Of a stretch of DNA of 64,000 bases, positions 9,039-18,152 are shown one piece after another. This stretch comes from Chromohalobacter beijerinckii (lineage in GTDB: Bacteria; Pseudomonadota; Gammaproteobacteria; Pseudomonadales; Halomonadaceae). Numbering within the stretch: position 1 is the first letter of the stretch; the number at the start of each line of letters is the position of its first letter. The notes beneath the pieces are model-generated. The model was not told the DNA's origin. It saw only the letters and a list, made by a program, of their open reading frames with translations, and searched no databases. The DNA lies in the NCBI RefSeq assembly GCF_023061185.1, contig NZ_JAKGAK010000013.1, positions 33,765 to 97,764 on the forward strand. The letters run 5' to 3'. A program made the translations under genes and the position numbers.

Positions 9039-11432
9039 TCAGCTACTCTCATCCGGATCGGGATCATTGTCACGGTCCGGCTGAGAATGCCGCTGGGAGG
9101 TCGCTTCGGACGTCTTCGTTGCCTCAGGTGTAATGTCTCGGGCCTTGGGCTGACCGGCAGGGCTGCCGTCGATATTGAAGGCCTGCTGCATGAGGCGCAG
9201 GTTGGCGGGTGGTGCGTTGCCATCCTTTTCCTGCCCGAAGTAAAGCGTGGTGTGCGGGAACGGAATCTCGATGCCGGCAGCGTCGAAGTACATCTTGACC
9301 AAGCGGTTGTAGGCACGACCCACGGCCCACTGGTCGCCCGGCGTGGTCTTGATGATCACGCGGATGTTGACCGAGCTGTCGGCCAGTGCGGTGACGCCGG
9401 CCACGCTGAGCGGTTCAAGCAGCTTGTAGCCGTGCTCGCTTTCCTTGAGAGCGTCGAAGGCGGCTTGCAATTGCTCGATGGCATCGTCGATGCTCTCGCG
9501 GTAGGCGATACCGTATTCGCCGACGTGGTTACCGAATTCGCGCATGTAGTTGGAGACGGTATCCACCGAGGAGAACGGCACGATGTGGTAGGTGCCCGAG
9601 AGATCGCGAATACCCACCGAGCGGATGCCGACGCGTTCGGCCGTCCCGGTGGTGCCGCCGACGGTGACGACATCGCCGGTGTTCATGGCGTTTTCCAACT
9701 GAATGAAGACCCCGGTGATAACGTCCTGTACCAGCTTCTGCGAGCCGAAACCGATGGCGAGGCCGAGAACCCCGGCACCGGCGATCAACGGGCCGATGTT
9801 GATGCCGATTTCCGCCAATATGATCATCGCCGTCATGGTGATCAAGGCGATCGCCAGGGCGTTGCGGAACAGGGACAACAGTGTCTTGGCGCGGGCTGAA
9901 GGTTCACCGGCACCTGCATCCGCATTCAAGCGATGCTCGATCAGGCTAGCGAGGCCGATCCAGGCGGCGATGGCCACCAGCAGGATGATGATCACATTCA
10001 GCGTGGTGCCCACGACATGTATGCCGGCCTCGGAGGCATACCAGGCCGCGAGGTCGAAGACATGCCAAGCGCTGAGCACGAACATCGCCACGACGATCAA
10101 GATGATCGCGCGAATCACCTTGAGGGTGGTCGGCACGTAGGCGTTGAGACGCGTTTCAAGCAAGGGGAGGCGACGCTGGAGATCCCCGGAGAGGCGAATG
10201 CGGCGGCCGATAAGCTGGGTGAGTACGCCCGAGACCAACATGCCGATGCCGATGATGATGACGGTCTTGAGCGTAGCCATCAGCACGAAGGGCAGCGCCG
10301 TCTGCGGATGCAGCACGGTGACGGCGAAGACCACCAAAGCATAGGCCAAGGCCAGCATGTGCCAGGTGCGGCCCAGCAGACGCAGCGCGAAACGCGTAGC
10401 GCTCATGTCGGCATTATCGGCGCGTTGCATCAGGGCGTCGCGCAGCGGCATGCGGTGTTTGAGGATCACCGTCGCGGCGTAGATCAGCGCGAGCAGCATG
10501 ATCAGCGTGCCGAGCCCCTGGCCGAGCGCAGGTGACAGGTTGTAATTGATGATGGGCACAGCGACCAGCATGCCATAACCGATGAAGCCGGCCAGGCGTG
10601 CGAGGAAGCGATTGCAGGATGAGGCCTGTGGCGAGGCGATAGGCATCAGGCGCAGGCCATCGTAATGCGATGAGAACAGCATGCGCAGCGCGGCCTTGAA
10701 CAGCTCGATCATCAAGAAGGCGTTCAGGAATAGCGAGAAACGCGTTTCCATGCTGCCTGCCACACCGATGGCAAAGGTCGCCACCAGGTTGCCAACGACA
10801 TAGGCCAGTATGACGACGACGACATCCACGATGGCGGCAAGTACGACGGCGATGACGGTGCGTAGCAAGGCGCTTTTTTCAGTGGGCTGCGACGACCATT
10901 GGCTGAGCCTGCGGAACAGTGGCGACGCGATACGTCGCAGCACGAACAACGCAACGAAGGCCCCGATGACCACCAGCGCGAGGTTGAGCGCGGCGATTAG
11001 GAATACGCCGGTATCGAAGCCTGGCCCGCTGGCGCTTGCATCGCTACTGCTGAACAAGCCGACTAGAGCCGTGCCTAGGCTCTTGAACTGACCGCCCAGA
11101 TTGCCCGCGATATGACTGGTGGCATCGGCCAGGCGACGAGGAAAAGAGACCTCCGCCGCCGTCTGGTTGCTGGGCGCGCCGTCGGCGATCTCTTCGGGAG
11201 AGGATGCGCCTTCGACATTCAGGGCGTTTTCTTGGGCTGCCTGGGCACGCAGTTGGTCGATGATCGTCTGGCGGGTCTGCTCGTTTTCGAGCATGTCGGC
11301 CAGGCTCGAATAGGCCGGAGTGTCGCCGTCCGTGGGTGTCGCGTCCTGTTGAGCCAGGGCCGGCGCCATCACGAAAAGCAGACACAGCAACAACCAACGG
11401 CTGAGCCACGTATCGAGGCGTAGAGTCGGCAC
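9039..11432 (-). CDS. ybiO: YbiO-type MscS-family mechanosensitive channel
   Basis: A 797-residue inner-membrane channel that opens under membrane tension to release solutes on hypo-osmotic shock. It starts with GTG at 11432, set by AAGGAGG (11440-11446) 7 bases upstream, which is better than the upstream ATG of the same frame. A signal peptide ends near residue 27 (MAPALA-QQ). A periplasmic segment follows (YSSLADMLENEQTRQTIIDQL, much like E. coli YbiO), then about 10 hydrophobic helices. The MscS domain is near the end (GLAIGFGSQKLVQDVITG, then a beta domain with ENAMNTGDVVTVGGTTG). The C-terminus is polar and acidic. Similarity to YbiO spans the whole length. It is divergent from the betaine-binding protein gene. 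Confidence 0.88.
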   Translation of the reverse strand: MPTLRLDTWLSRWLLLCLLFVMAPALAQQDATPTDGDTPAYSSLADMLENEQTRQTIIDQLRAQAAQENALNVEGASSPEEIADGAPSNQTAAEVSFPRRLADATSHIAGNLGGQFKSLGTALVGLFSSSDASASGPGFDTGVFLIAALNLALVVIGAFVALFVLRRIASPLFRRLSQWSSQPTEKSALLRTVIAVVLAAIVDVVVVILAYVVGNLVATFAIGVAGSMETRFSLFLNAFLMIELFKAALRMLFSSHYDGLRLMPIASPQASSCNRFLARLAGFIGYGMLVAVPIINYNLSPALGQGLGTLIMLLALIYAATVILKHRMPLRDALMQRADNADMSATRFALRLLGRTWHMLALAYALVVFAVTVLHPQTALPFVLMATLKTVIIIGIGMLVSGVLTQLIGRRIRLSGDLQRRLPLLETRLNAYVPTTLKVIRAIILIVVAMFVLSAWHVFDLAAWYASEAGIHVVGTTLNVIIILLVAIAAWIGLASLIEHRLNADAGAGEPSARAKTLLSLFRNALAIALITMTAMIILAEIGINIGPLIAGAGVLGLAIGFGSQKLVQDVITGVFIQLENAMNTGDVVTVGGTTGTAERVGIRSVGIRDLSGTYHIVPFSSVDTVSNYMREFGNHVGEYGIAYRESIDDAIEQLQAAFDALKESEHGYKLLEPLSVAGVTALADSSVNIRVIIKTTPGDQWAVGRAYNRLVKMYFDAAGIEIPFPHTTLYFGQEKDGNAPPANLRLMQQAFNIDGSPAGQPKARDITPEATKTSEATSQRHSQPDRDNDPDPDESS

Positions 11433-11782
11433 GCGGTAACCTCCTTGTACGGAATGAACTGAGTGGCATGCAGCCACATCGTTTATGATGAATTTGCCTA
11501 GCAATACTAACACTAGGTGGCTCATTGCCGAGCGTCGAGCGATGGACGCAGCCGTTTCGGCGGCTAGGCGTCACGAAAGGAATATGAGCCACCGCTAGCA
11601 TGATGATAACGGCTTCATGCTTTTTTGTACCATACTTGTACGAATCCGTACTGCCTGACACTTTAGCAATACATGGTCAGCATCGGCTTGTTGACGTTGC
11701 CTCATGCAGGGAGGTGCCTCGATTTGCATCGAGTATCTCTTCTCGGCATGCTTAAGTCACACTTCCAATAAAGGCATTTCCC
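11433..11782. promoter_or_regulatory. Divergent control region, ybiO-like / betaine-binding protein
   Basis: 350 bases without a credible gene, between two divergent osmoregulation genes. It holds the ybiO Shine-Dalgarno, TTGTAC at 11625-11630 and 11636-11641 (11 bases, about one helical turn apart), a further CGTAC at 11647-11651, and an inverted repeat CTCGAT-TTGC-ATCGAG at 11718-11733. These may be operator or promoter elements; no binding protein can be named. Confidence 0.4.
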
Positions 11783-12643
11783 ATGACTCAGTCATCGATG
11801 CGTCTCGCCGGTCTGGCCTTGATTGCCGGTGCTGGCTTGGCGGCCACTACTGCGCAGGCTCAAGATAAGGGCACCGTTAATCTATCCTACGTCGAGTGGT
11901 CTTCTACGGTCGCCTCCACCAACGTAATGCGGGCTGTACTCGAACAAGCCGGTTACGAGGTTAAGATGTCCTCGCTGTCCGCCGCCGCCATGTGGCAGTC
12001 CGTGGCTACTGGCGACACCGATGCTTTTCTGGCCGGATGGCTTCCGACCACGCATGAGGATTACTACGCCAAACTTAAGGATCAACTGGTCGATACGGGC
12101 GTCAACCTGGACGGCACCAAGCTGGGTCTGGTGGTTCCGGCCTATAGCGAGGTCGATTCGATTGCGGACCTCAATGAGCATGCCGATGACTTCGACAACA
12201 AGCTCACCGGTATCGACCCGGGCGCCGGGATCATGCGCCTCACCGACAAGGTCGTTGAGGAATACGATCTTGACCTGAACCTGCAAAGCGGAAGCGGCGC
12301 CACGATGACCGCAGCACTGAAAAGCGCCATCGCTAACGATGAAGATATCGCTGTGACCGGTTGGACGCCGCACTGGATGTTCGCGCGCTGGGATCTCAAG
12401 TACCTGGACGATCCCAAAAATGTCTATGGTGGCGCCGAGCAGATTCATACCATCGTTCGCCAGGGACTCAAGGAAGACATGCCCGAGGCCTATGCCATCC
12501 TGGATGCCTTCGAGTGGACCGCCGAAGACATGGGCGAAGTCATGCTGATGAATCAAGAGGAAGACTCCGACCCCTACGAAAATGCCAAACAGTGGGTCGA
12601 GGAACATCAGGACATGGTTCAAGAGTGGCTGCCAGAGTCGTAA
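11783..12643 (+). CDS. Glycine betaine ABC transporter substrate-binding protein, orphan
   Basis: A 286-residue periplasmic binding protein of the OpuAC family that captures glycine betaine or a related quaternary amine for ABC import, an osmoprotection role. A signal peptide ends at about residue 26 (TAQA-Q). NLSYVEWSSTVASTNVMRAVLEQAGYEV, DAFLAGWLPTTH and TGWTPHWMFARWDLKYLDDP are the family's aromatic-rich ligand segments. There is no lipobox, so the protein is soluble. No permease or ATPase gene is adjacent: a terminator follows and ssrA comes next. The partners must be encoded elsewhere, or it serves several transporters. Confidence 0.9.
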   Translation: MTQSSMRLAGLALIAGAGLAATTAQAQDKGTVNLSYVEWSSTVASTNVMRAVLEQAGYEVKMSSLSAAAMWQSVATGDTDAFLAGWLPTTHEDYYAKLKDQLVDTGVNLDGTKLGLVVPAYSEVDSIADLNEHADDFDNKLTGIDPGAGIMRLTDKVVEEYDLDLNLQSGSGATMTAALKSAIANDEDIAVTGWTPHWMFARWDLKYLDDPKNVYGGAEQIHTIVRQGLKEDMPEAYAILDAFEWTAEDMGEVMLMNQEEDSDPYENAKQWVEEHQDMVQEWLPES

Positions 12644-12683
12644 GTCACTCCGGCTAAGCTCAGGGGCACTCGGCCCCGTTAAC

Positions 12684-12716
12684 GAAAAAAGCCAACCCCG
12701 TGGGGTTGGCTTTTTC
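12684..12716. terminator. Bidirectional terminator between betaine-binding gene and ssrA
   Basis: Stem GCCAACCCC/GGGGTTGGC with a 2-base loop, flanked by AAAAAA on the left and TTTTT on the right. It lies 40 bases after the binding-protein stop and just beyond the 3' end of ssrA, so it can serve both converging transcripts. Confidence 0.85.
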
Positions 12717-12722
12717 GGTGTT

Positions 12723-13101
12723 TGGTGGAGGCGGGGGGAATTGAACCCCCGTCCGCCGGCACTCACCCATCGGCTCTACATGCTTAGGTCCGTCTTTTAA
12801 TTTAGCGCCTCTGGCTCCGACGGGCAGGATCCAGCGACGCGATTCCTCTAAGTTTTAGCGGCTGACGCGAGGACAAAGCCAGCCGCGATCCCATCAATCT
12901 GAGCTCGTATCCCATCGGTGATGAATGGGCACATCACCTCCGGGCCGGACTAGAAGCTAGCAGTTGTTACGCTGCCAGCGCGCCCTGAGCGTAGTTGTCG
13001 TCGTTTGCGACTATTGGTCGTAACGTTTGATTTACGAGATACGTTACGCTCTCGGCATGCACCTCAGGGATTGTCACCGGCGTCGAAGCCATGTCGCCCC
13101 C
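12723..13101 (-). ncRNA. ssrA: Transfer-messenger RNA (tmRNA)
   Basis: Rescues stalled ribosomes by acting as tRNA-Ala and then as mRNA for a degradation tag. The 5' end GGGGGCG pairs over 7 bases with CGCCTCC before the encoded CCA at 12723-12725. The T-arm GGGGGTTCAATTCCCCC is clear. The tag frame runs from 13008 down to 12967 and reads ANDDNYAQGALAA followed by TAA. One-piece form, 379 nt. smpB, encoding its protein partner, lies about 110 bases upstream on the same strand. Confidence 0.96.
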
Positions 13102-13212
13102 GTAAGCGTTTCTACAGTCTAACAGGTTGGGACGCCCCGAGGCTAGTTCAACCCCGTCGCCACGGCTTTTCGTGGACAGAGGCGTCTTTTTCTCGGTGCG
13201 CCCTTGTCGCGT

Positions 13213-13686
13213 TCAGTGGGCGCGCATGATACGGGCCTTTTCGCGATTCCAGTCGCGGGCCTTTTCGGTGGCGCGCTTGTCGTGCATCTTCTTGCCGCGT
13301 ACTAGCGCGAGCTCGCATTTGACGAGATTCTTCTTCCAGTACAATTTCAGCGGCACGCATGTATGCCCCTTGTCCTGGGTACGCGAGAAGATCCTGGCGA
13401 TCTCCTTGCGGTGCAGTAGCAGCTTGCGCGTACGCGACGGATCCGCCACGACATGCGTGCTCGCGGTGTCGAGCGGCGTGATATGACTGCCTAGCAGCCA
13501 CGCTTCGCCATTCTTGATCAGGATGTAAGTATCGGTGAGCTGCGCCTTGCCGGCGCGCATGCTCTTGATTTCCCATCCGGCCAGCGACAGGCCAGCCTCG
13601 AAGGTCTCGTCGATATGGTATTCGAAGCGAGCCTTCTTGTTTTGCGCGATGGTACTTGAGCCGATATTGCCCTTTTTCTTGGCCAT
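13213..13686 (-). CDS. smpB: SsrA-binding protein
   Basis: Binds tmRNA and occupies the decoding centre during trans-translation. The 157-residue protein matches the family: [27 protein letters not shown] in the OB-fold and a basic C-terminal tail ([26 protein letters not shown]) that becomes helical in the mRNA channel. It lies directly upstream of ssrA on the same strand and divergent from ratA. Confidence 0.97.
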   Translation of the reverse strand: MAKKKGNIGSSTIAQNKKARFEYHIDETFEAGLSLAGWEIKSMRAGKAQLTDTYILIKNGEAWLLGSHITPLDTASTHVVADPSRTRKLLLHRKEIARIFSRTQDKGHTCVPLKLYWKKNLVKCELALVRGKKMHDKRATEKARDWNREKARIMRAH

Positions 13687-13816
13687 GGAACCTCTACATT
13701 ACGATGCGCCGAATCCGCTAGCCCCATGACATGGGGGAAGGCGTGATATCATTCAAGGCCTTGATGTTAACCTTCCATCATACGCGCAAGGCGCAACAAA
13801 GTCAGCGGAGTGGTGA

Positions 13817-14257
13817 ATGCCTACGGTCAATCGGTCTGCCTTGGTGAGACATTCATGCGAGGCGATGTTCGGTCTGGTCAACGATTTCGAGAGTTACCCT
13901 GAGTTCTTGCCGGGGTGTCGTCGTGCACGGGTCATTGAGCACGAAGAGGGGCGCTATCTGATAGGTGAGATGACTCTGGGTAAAGGGAGCGTGGAGCAGA
14001 CGTTGGCCACGCGTAATGACCTTTATCCCTATGAGCGCATCGAGCTGTCGTTGGCCGAGGGGCCTTTCAAGCGTCTCAACGGTCGCTGGCTGTTCACGCC
14101 GATGGGCGAGTCGGCCTGTCGGGTGAGCCTGGAAATGGAGTTCGAATTTTCCAACCGCCTGTTGGGAATGGCGTTTGGCAAGCTGTTTCAGCAAGTGGCT
14201 GGCCAATTGGTCGACGCGTTTACGCGTCGCGCGGATGCGCTTTATGGCCGCCAGTGA
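13817..14257 (+). CDS. ratA: RatA/COQ10-like START-domain protein
   Basis: A 146-residue single-domain protein of the polyketide-cyclase/COQ10 START family. In E. coli RatA (YfjG) was reported as a toxin blocking 70S ribosome association; eukaryotic COQ10 relatives bind ubiquinone, so the physiological role is open. MPTVNRSALVRHSCEAMFGLVNDFESYPEFLPGC and FEFSNRLLGMAFGKLFQQVAGQLVDAFTRRA are the conserved N- and C-terminal segments. It is divergent from smpB and overlaps the next gene, as in E. coli. Confidence 0.9.
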   Translation: MPTVNRSALVRHSCEAMFGLVNDFESYPEFLPGCRRARVIEHEEGRYLIGEMTLGKGSVEQTLATRNDLYPYERIELSLAEGPFKRLNGRWLFTPMGESACRVSLEMEFEFSNRLLGMAFGKLFQQVAGQLVDAFTRRADALYGRQ

Positions 14258-14561
14258 CATCGAACAAACGCATATCAACGTTGAGGTCGCCTTTGCGGAG
14301 CCTCATCGTCAGCATGTCATCGCGCTCACGGTGCCTTCTGGGACGTCGGCGCGCGAAGCGGTCTCGATGGCTGATTTGTCTACCCTGTTTCCCGAGCGTG
14401 GGACCGACTTCTTCAGTCACGCACCACTAGGCATCTATGGGCAGGCATTGCGCGAGCCGGCCCGACATACGCTAGTGGAAGGAGATCGCGTCGAAGTCTA
14501 CCGCCCATTGGAAGTCGACCCCAAGCAAGCGCGCTTGGCGCGGGCTCGGGGCGGCGACTAA
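14244..14561 (+). CDS. RnfH (RatB/YfjF) family ubiquitin-like protein
   Basis: A 105-residue protein of the RnfH family, a beta-grasp fold of unknown function that commonly follows ratA. Recognisable segments: INVEVAFAEPHRQHVIALTVPSGTSAREAV, LGIYGQAL and LVEGDRVEVYRPLEVDPKQARLARA, the last being the family signature. The frame overlaps the end of ratA; ATG at 14244 or 14235 are both possible, and neither has a good Shine-Dalgarno, which suggests coupling to ratA translation. Confidence 0.85.
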   Translation: MAASDIEQTHINVEVAFAEPHRQHVIALTVPSGTSAREAVSMADLSTLFPERGTDFFSHAPLGIYGQALREPARHTLVEGDRVEVYRPLEVDPKQARLARARGGD

Positions 14562-14567
14562 GCACGC

Positions 14568-14999
14568 TTACTCTTCTGGAGCGTAACTGGGGCCCGCTGC
14601 GGGAGCGCTATCGCCTGGTCCGGAGCCTTCCACGGCCGGTCCGGGGCCGCTCTGAGTCGAGAGTTCGACATCGTCCTCAATGTCGCCCTCACGCTCGATG
14701 TCGGCCAGCTTGTCGTTCTGGAAGGTCAGCGTCACGCGCTTCTCTTCCACATCGTCATAGGCTTCGTCGAGATAGAAGACGTAGTCCCAGCGATTTTCGT
14801 CGAACGGGCCTTGCAGCAAGGGGCTGCCCATTACATAGCGCACCTGCTCCTTGGTCATGCCAGTCTCGAGTTGCGAGACCATGTCCTGGGTGATGAGATT
14901 GCCCTGCGCCAAGTCGCGTTTGTAAACGCCGACGTAGCTGCACCCGCTGACGAGCGTCAGGGCGACGGAAAAGGTGACTGTTTTAATCAAGTTTTGCAT
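14568..14999 (-). CDS. bamE: Outer-membrane assembly lipoprotein BamE
   Basis: Lipoprotein subunit of the BAM complex, which inserts beta-barrel proteins in the outer membrane. The 143 residues include a lipobox with Cys20 (LVSGC), followed by the BamE domain (QGNLITQDMVSQLETGMTKEQVRYVMGSPLL...WDYVFYL). The C-terminal about 40 residues are an acidic Pro/Gly-rich tail beyond the usual domain. Convergent with the rnfH-type gene and divergent from fur, as in many gammaproteobacteria. Confidence 0.94.
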   Translation of the reverse strand: MQNLIKTVTFSVALTLVSGCSYVGVYKRDLAQGNLITQDMVSQLETGMTKEQVRYVMGSPLLQGPFDENRWDYVFYLDEAYDDVEEKRVTLTFQNDKLADIEREGDIEDDVELSTQSGPGPAVEGSGPGDSAPAAGPSYAPEE

Positions 15000-15077
15000 T
15001 TGCGCCTATCATTCACTATCGTTGCCTGGATTGATCATACCTGACCTACCACGATACTGCGAAGAGCAACCGCAACC

Positions 15078-15530
15078 ATGGCCGATCAGAACCATGAACT
15101 GCGCAAGGCGGGGCTAAAAGTCACCTTGCCGCGTGTCAAGATCCTGCAAATTCTCGAAAGTACGCAGGACCAACACCATCTGAGCGCCGAAGATGTCTAC
15201 AAAGCTCTGCTCGACGCAGGTGACGATGTCGGTCTGGCGACTGTGTATCGTGTCTTGACCCAGTTCGAGACGGCGGGGCTGGTGATTCGTCACAATTTCG
15301 ATGGCGGGCATGCCGTGTTCGAATTGTCGCAGGAAGAGCACCATGATCATATGGTGTGCCTGGAAAGCGGCGAGATCATCGAGTTCTTCGACGACACCAT
15401 CGAGCGGCGTCAACGCGAGATCGCCGAGGAGCACGGCTTCGAGCTCGTCGATCATGCCCTGGTGTTGTACGTACGCCCCAAGGGTTCTAGCGTGACGCGT
15501 CAAGAAGGCTCGGGGCCTGGCAAGAAGTAG
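15078..15530 (+). CDS. fur: Ferric uptake regulator
   Basis: Iron-responsive transcription repressor. The 150-residue protein has the winged-helix N-terminus (LRKAGLKVTLPRVKILQIL, DVGLATVYRVLTQFETAGLV) and metal-binding C-terminus (HNFDGGHAVFEL; HHDH at 88-91; EIIEF). Where E. coli Fur has a CxxC zinc-type motif, only Cys94 is present (VCLESG), as in the Pseudomonas-type Fur that lacks this cysteine pair. A basic, Gly/Ser-rich tail extends the end. It is divergent from bamE (78-base gap) and followed by a terminator. Confidence 0.96.
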   Translation: MADQNHELRKAGLKVTLPRVKILQILESTQDQHHLSAEDVYKALLDAGDDVGLATVYRVLTQFETAGLVIRHNFDGGHAVFELSQEEHHDHMVCLESGEIIEFFDDTIERRQREIAEEHGFELVDHALVLYVRPKGSSVTRQEGSGPGKK

Positions 15531-15552
15531 TCTGAGCAGTTAGCGTACACCG

Positions 15553-15590
15553 ACGACGAAACCGGCCCTCATGGCCGGTTTCGTCGTTTC
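15553..15590 (+). terminator. Terminator after fur
   Basis: Stem ACGACGAAACCGGCC / GGCCGGTTTCGTCGT with loop CTCAT, then TTCGT. The stem carries its own A/T run, so it may also act on the convergent recN transcript. Confidence 0.75.
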
Positions 15591-15629
15591 GTACCTCACC
15601 GTTGAAGGTGGCTATAGCGCCAGGTTAGC

Positions 15630-17303
15630 TCAATGCTGGGCGTGCTGGCTGGCGTCGAGCATTTCGCGAGCGTGTGCCAGTGTACGGTCGGATAGTTTGA
15701 CGCCGCCTAGCATGCGCGCCAGTTCTCGTACGCGCCCGGCATCGTCGAGCAGCGCCATGTGCGTCAGGGTCGTATCGTGTTCGGCACGCTTTTCGATATG
15801 CAGATGATGATGCGCCTGAGCTGCGACTTGCGGCAGATGCGTCACGGTCAAGATCTGCCCTTGGGCACCGAGGCGCCTCAGTAGTTGGCCGACGATTTCC
15901 GCGATGGCGCCGGAAACGCCGACATCGACTTCGTCGAAGACCATGCTGGGGACGCTGCTATGCTGTGCGGCAACGACCTGGATCGCCAGGCTGATGCGCG
16001 ACAGTTCGCCGCCCGAGGCAACTTTGCTCAGTGGGCGTGACGGCTGACCGGGATTGGCGCTGATCATGAAGCGAACCTGATCGAGCCCTTCAGCCTGGGG
16101 CGTCTCGCGCGGTGTAATGGCAACCTCGAAGGTCGCTTTGCCCAAGCCCAGGAAGGCCAATTGCGCCTGAACGGCTTCGCCGAAGTCGCGCGCTGCCTCA
16201 AGACGTGCCTCGCCGATCGCTCGTGCCTGCTGCCTGTAGGTGTCGCGAGCCTGTTCTACTTCCTCGGCGAGTGCTTCCAAGTCATGTTCACCACCTTCGA
16301 GACTCGCCAGTTCGTCGCTCAGGCGCTGATGCAGGTCGCGAAGTTCTTCAGGCATGACGTGATGCTTACGTGCGATGCGATGCACTTCGCCGAGACGGGC
16401 CTCGACCTCCATCAGTCGTTGAGGATCGAGCTCGGTGGTGTCGACGAAGCGATGTAGTTCGCGTGCCGCTTCCTCGATCTGGATCTGAGCCTCGCTCAGC
16501 ATGGCCAGGGCGTCTGCCAGTTGGCGTTGGGTCTGTTCAGGGGCGTTTCCCAAGCGAGCGTTGGCGTGATGCAGCAATGAAAGTGCGCCGTGTTCGTCCT
16601 GATCGCAACAGTCGGCGGCGAACTGGGCATCCCCCAAGACCTCCTCGAGGTTGGCCAGTTGGGTCTGCTCGTCCTCTAGCGTCTCGAGTTCGCCTTCGGC
16701 GAGTGCCAGTTGATCCAGCTCCTCGACCTGGTAACGCAGTAGCTGACGCCGTGCCTGAACTTCATCGCCACTTTCTTGCAAATCGCGCAATCGCCGTCGG
16801 CGTGCGCGCCAGTGATGAAAGTGCTCGCCGAGAGTCGCCACGGCCTCGGTCTGGCCGGCATAGGTGTCGAGCAGACGCAGGTGCGTTTCTTCGCGCAAGA
16901 GCGCTTGATGGGCGTGTTGGCTGTGGACCTCGATGAGGTGCTCGCCAAGTGCTCTCAGATCGCTCACCGTGACTGGCTGACCGTTGATCCAGGCCTTGGA
17001 ACGCCCCGAGGCGGTGACGACGCGCCGCAGCAAGCACTCGTCTTGCGGTAGTTCCCGCTCGGTGAGCCAGGCACGGGCGTCGGCGAGCTGGGTGATATCG
17101 AAGCGCGCACTGATATCCGCACGTTCGCAGCCGTGGCGTACGCTGCCCACGTCGGCGCGCTCTCCCAGGCATAACCCCAAAGCGCCAAGCATGATCGATT
17201 TGCCGGCGCCGGTCTCACCGGTGACGGCCGTCATACCGTCGTGCAGGTCCAGATCGAGGCGTTCGACGATGGCGTAGTCGCGAATGGCTAGCTGTATCAG
17301 CAT
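15630..17303 (-). CDS. recN: DNA repair protein RecN
   Basis: SMC-like ATPase involved in double-strand-break repair. The 557-residue protein has Walker A GETGAGKS near residue 30, two coiled-coil arms (about 150-390), the ABC signature LSRISLAIQVV preceded by KVASGGE, and Walker B MVFDEVDVGVSG. The start MLIQLAIRDYAIVERL is family-typical. A consensus LexA box lies 35 bases upstream, so SOS induction is expected. It is convergent with fur. Confidence 0.96.
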   Translation of the reverse strand: MLIQLAIRDYAIVERLDLDLHDGMTAVTGETGAGKSIMLGALGLCLGERADVGSVRHGCERADISARFDITQLADARAWLTERELPQDECLLRRVVTASGRSKAWINGQPVTVSDLRALGEHLIEVHSQHAHQALLREETHLRLLDTYAGQTEAVATLGEHFHHWRARRRRLRDLQESGDEVQARRQLLRYQVEELDQLALAEGELETLEDEQTQLANLEEVLGDAQFAADCCDQDEHGALSLLHHANARLGNAPEQTQRQLADALAMLSEAQIQIEEAARELHRFVDTTELDPQRLMEVEARLGEVHRIARKHHVMPEELRDLHQRLSDELASLEGGEHDLEALAEEVEQARDTYRQQARAIGEARLEAARDFGEAVQAQLAFLGLGKATFEVAITPRETPQAEGLDQVRFMISANPGQPSRPLSKVASGGELSRISLAIQVVAAQHSSVPSMVFDEVDVGVSGAIAEIVGQLLRRLGAQGQILTVTHLPQVAAQAHHHLHIEKRAEHDTTLTHMALLDDAGRVRELARMLGGVKLSDRTLAHAREMLDASQHAQH

Positions 17304-17337
17304 GAAAACCTCCGGGCGTCGGAAACGAAGCTGATCT

Positions 17338-17353
17338 CTGTGTGTTTATACAG
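17338..17353 (-). promoter_or_regulatory. LexA (SOS) box upstream of recN
   Basis: CTGTGTGTTTATACAG matches the gammaproteobacterial SOS box CTGT-N8-ACAG exactly, with an AT-rich core, 35 bases ahead of the recN start. recN is a classical LexA target. Confidence 0.88.
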
Positions 17354-17402
17354 TAGTTGGGTGAGGGCTTCAATTGCCAGTCGTCTCAAGCGATATGGGT
17401 GG

Positions 17403-17430
17403 CTTGAGATCGTTCATCGCATCCCCATAT
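17403..17430 (+). promoter_or_regulatory. Sigma-32 heat-shock promoter of grpE
   Basis: CTTGAGA (17403-17409), 13-base spacer, CCCCATAT (17423-17430). This matches the RpoH consensus CTTGAAA-N(11-16)-CCCCATNT with one mismatch in the -35 element. It lies about 60 bases before grpE. An inverted repeat CTCAAGC...GCTTGAG overlaps its -35 element. Confidence 0.85.
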
Positions 17431-17488
17431 AGGAGGCAATCGCTTATTAGATGCGGCTTCGGGCCGCGCCAGCTGTCAGGAGAAACTC

Positions 17489-18121
17489 ATGGCCAAAGAC
17501 CCGCAGACCCCGACCGAGGAAGAGTTGGCTCGCGCTGAGCGCGATGCTGAACCCCAGCCGGACGACACCACCGGAGACGATGCCGAACTCGAAGGCGTCG
17601 TCGAGGATGTCGAGGCCAGCGAGGCCGATGCCGAGGCGCTCGAAAACCCGGAAGCCGACGCGCTGGCTGTGCGTGTCGAAGAACTGGAGCAAGCCTTGAC
17701 GGAGTCCAAGGATCAGGCGGCACGTGCCGCCGCCGAAGCGCAGAACGTGCGTCGCCGCGCTGAGCAAGATGTCGAAAAGGCACGCAAGTTCGCCTTGGAA
17801 AAATTCGTCAAGGAATTGCTGCCGGTCATCGACAGCCTGGAAAAGGCGCTGGAGTCGATGCAGGAAGGCGCTAGCGAGGTGCATCGCGAAGGGGTCTCGA
17901 TGACTCTGAAGCTGCAGCTCGACGTGCTTAATAAGTTCGGCGTGGAAGCCGTCGATCCGCAAGGCGAGCCGTTCGACCCTCAGGTGCATGAAGCCATGAC
18001 CATGGTGCCCAACTCCGAAGTTGAGCCCAACACCGTGATCGAGGTCATGCAAAAGGGTTATCTGTTGAATGGACGTCTGGTACGTCCGGCGATGGTAGTC
18101 GTCAGCCAAGCCGCCAATTGA
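17489..18121 (+). CDS. grpE: Nucleotide exchange factor GrpE
   Basis: Cochaperone that releases ADP from DnaK. The 210 residues comprise an acidic, disordered N-terminus (about 1-60, nearly all Asp/Glu/Ala), a long coiled coil (65-130) and the C-terminal beta-domain ending [15 protein letters not shown]. Conserved [24 protein letters not shown] is present. The ATG follows AGGAG. First gene of grpE-dnaK-dnaJ with its own heat-shock promoter. Confidence 0.96.
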   Translation: MAKDPQTPTEEELARAERDAEPQPDDTTGDDAELEGVVEDVEASEADAEALENPEADALAVRVEELEQALTESKDQAARAAAEAQNVRRRAEQDVEKARKFALEKFVKELLPVIDSLEKALESMQEGASEVHREGVSMTLKLQLDVLNKFGVEAVDPQGEPFDPQVHEAMTMVPNSEVEPNTVIEVMQKGYLLNGRLVRPAMVVVSQAAN

Positions 18122-18152
18122 TGTGGCAGGGGAGGGATGTGACGCCGATGCC

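Noticed and set aside
12965..13060. TGTTAC/GTAAC-like sequences near ssrA as further copies of the crcZ/panB operator
   Set aside because: They are part of the tmRNA body (tag stop region and pseudoknots) and lack the spacing of the other two pairs.
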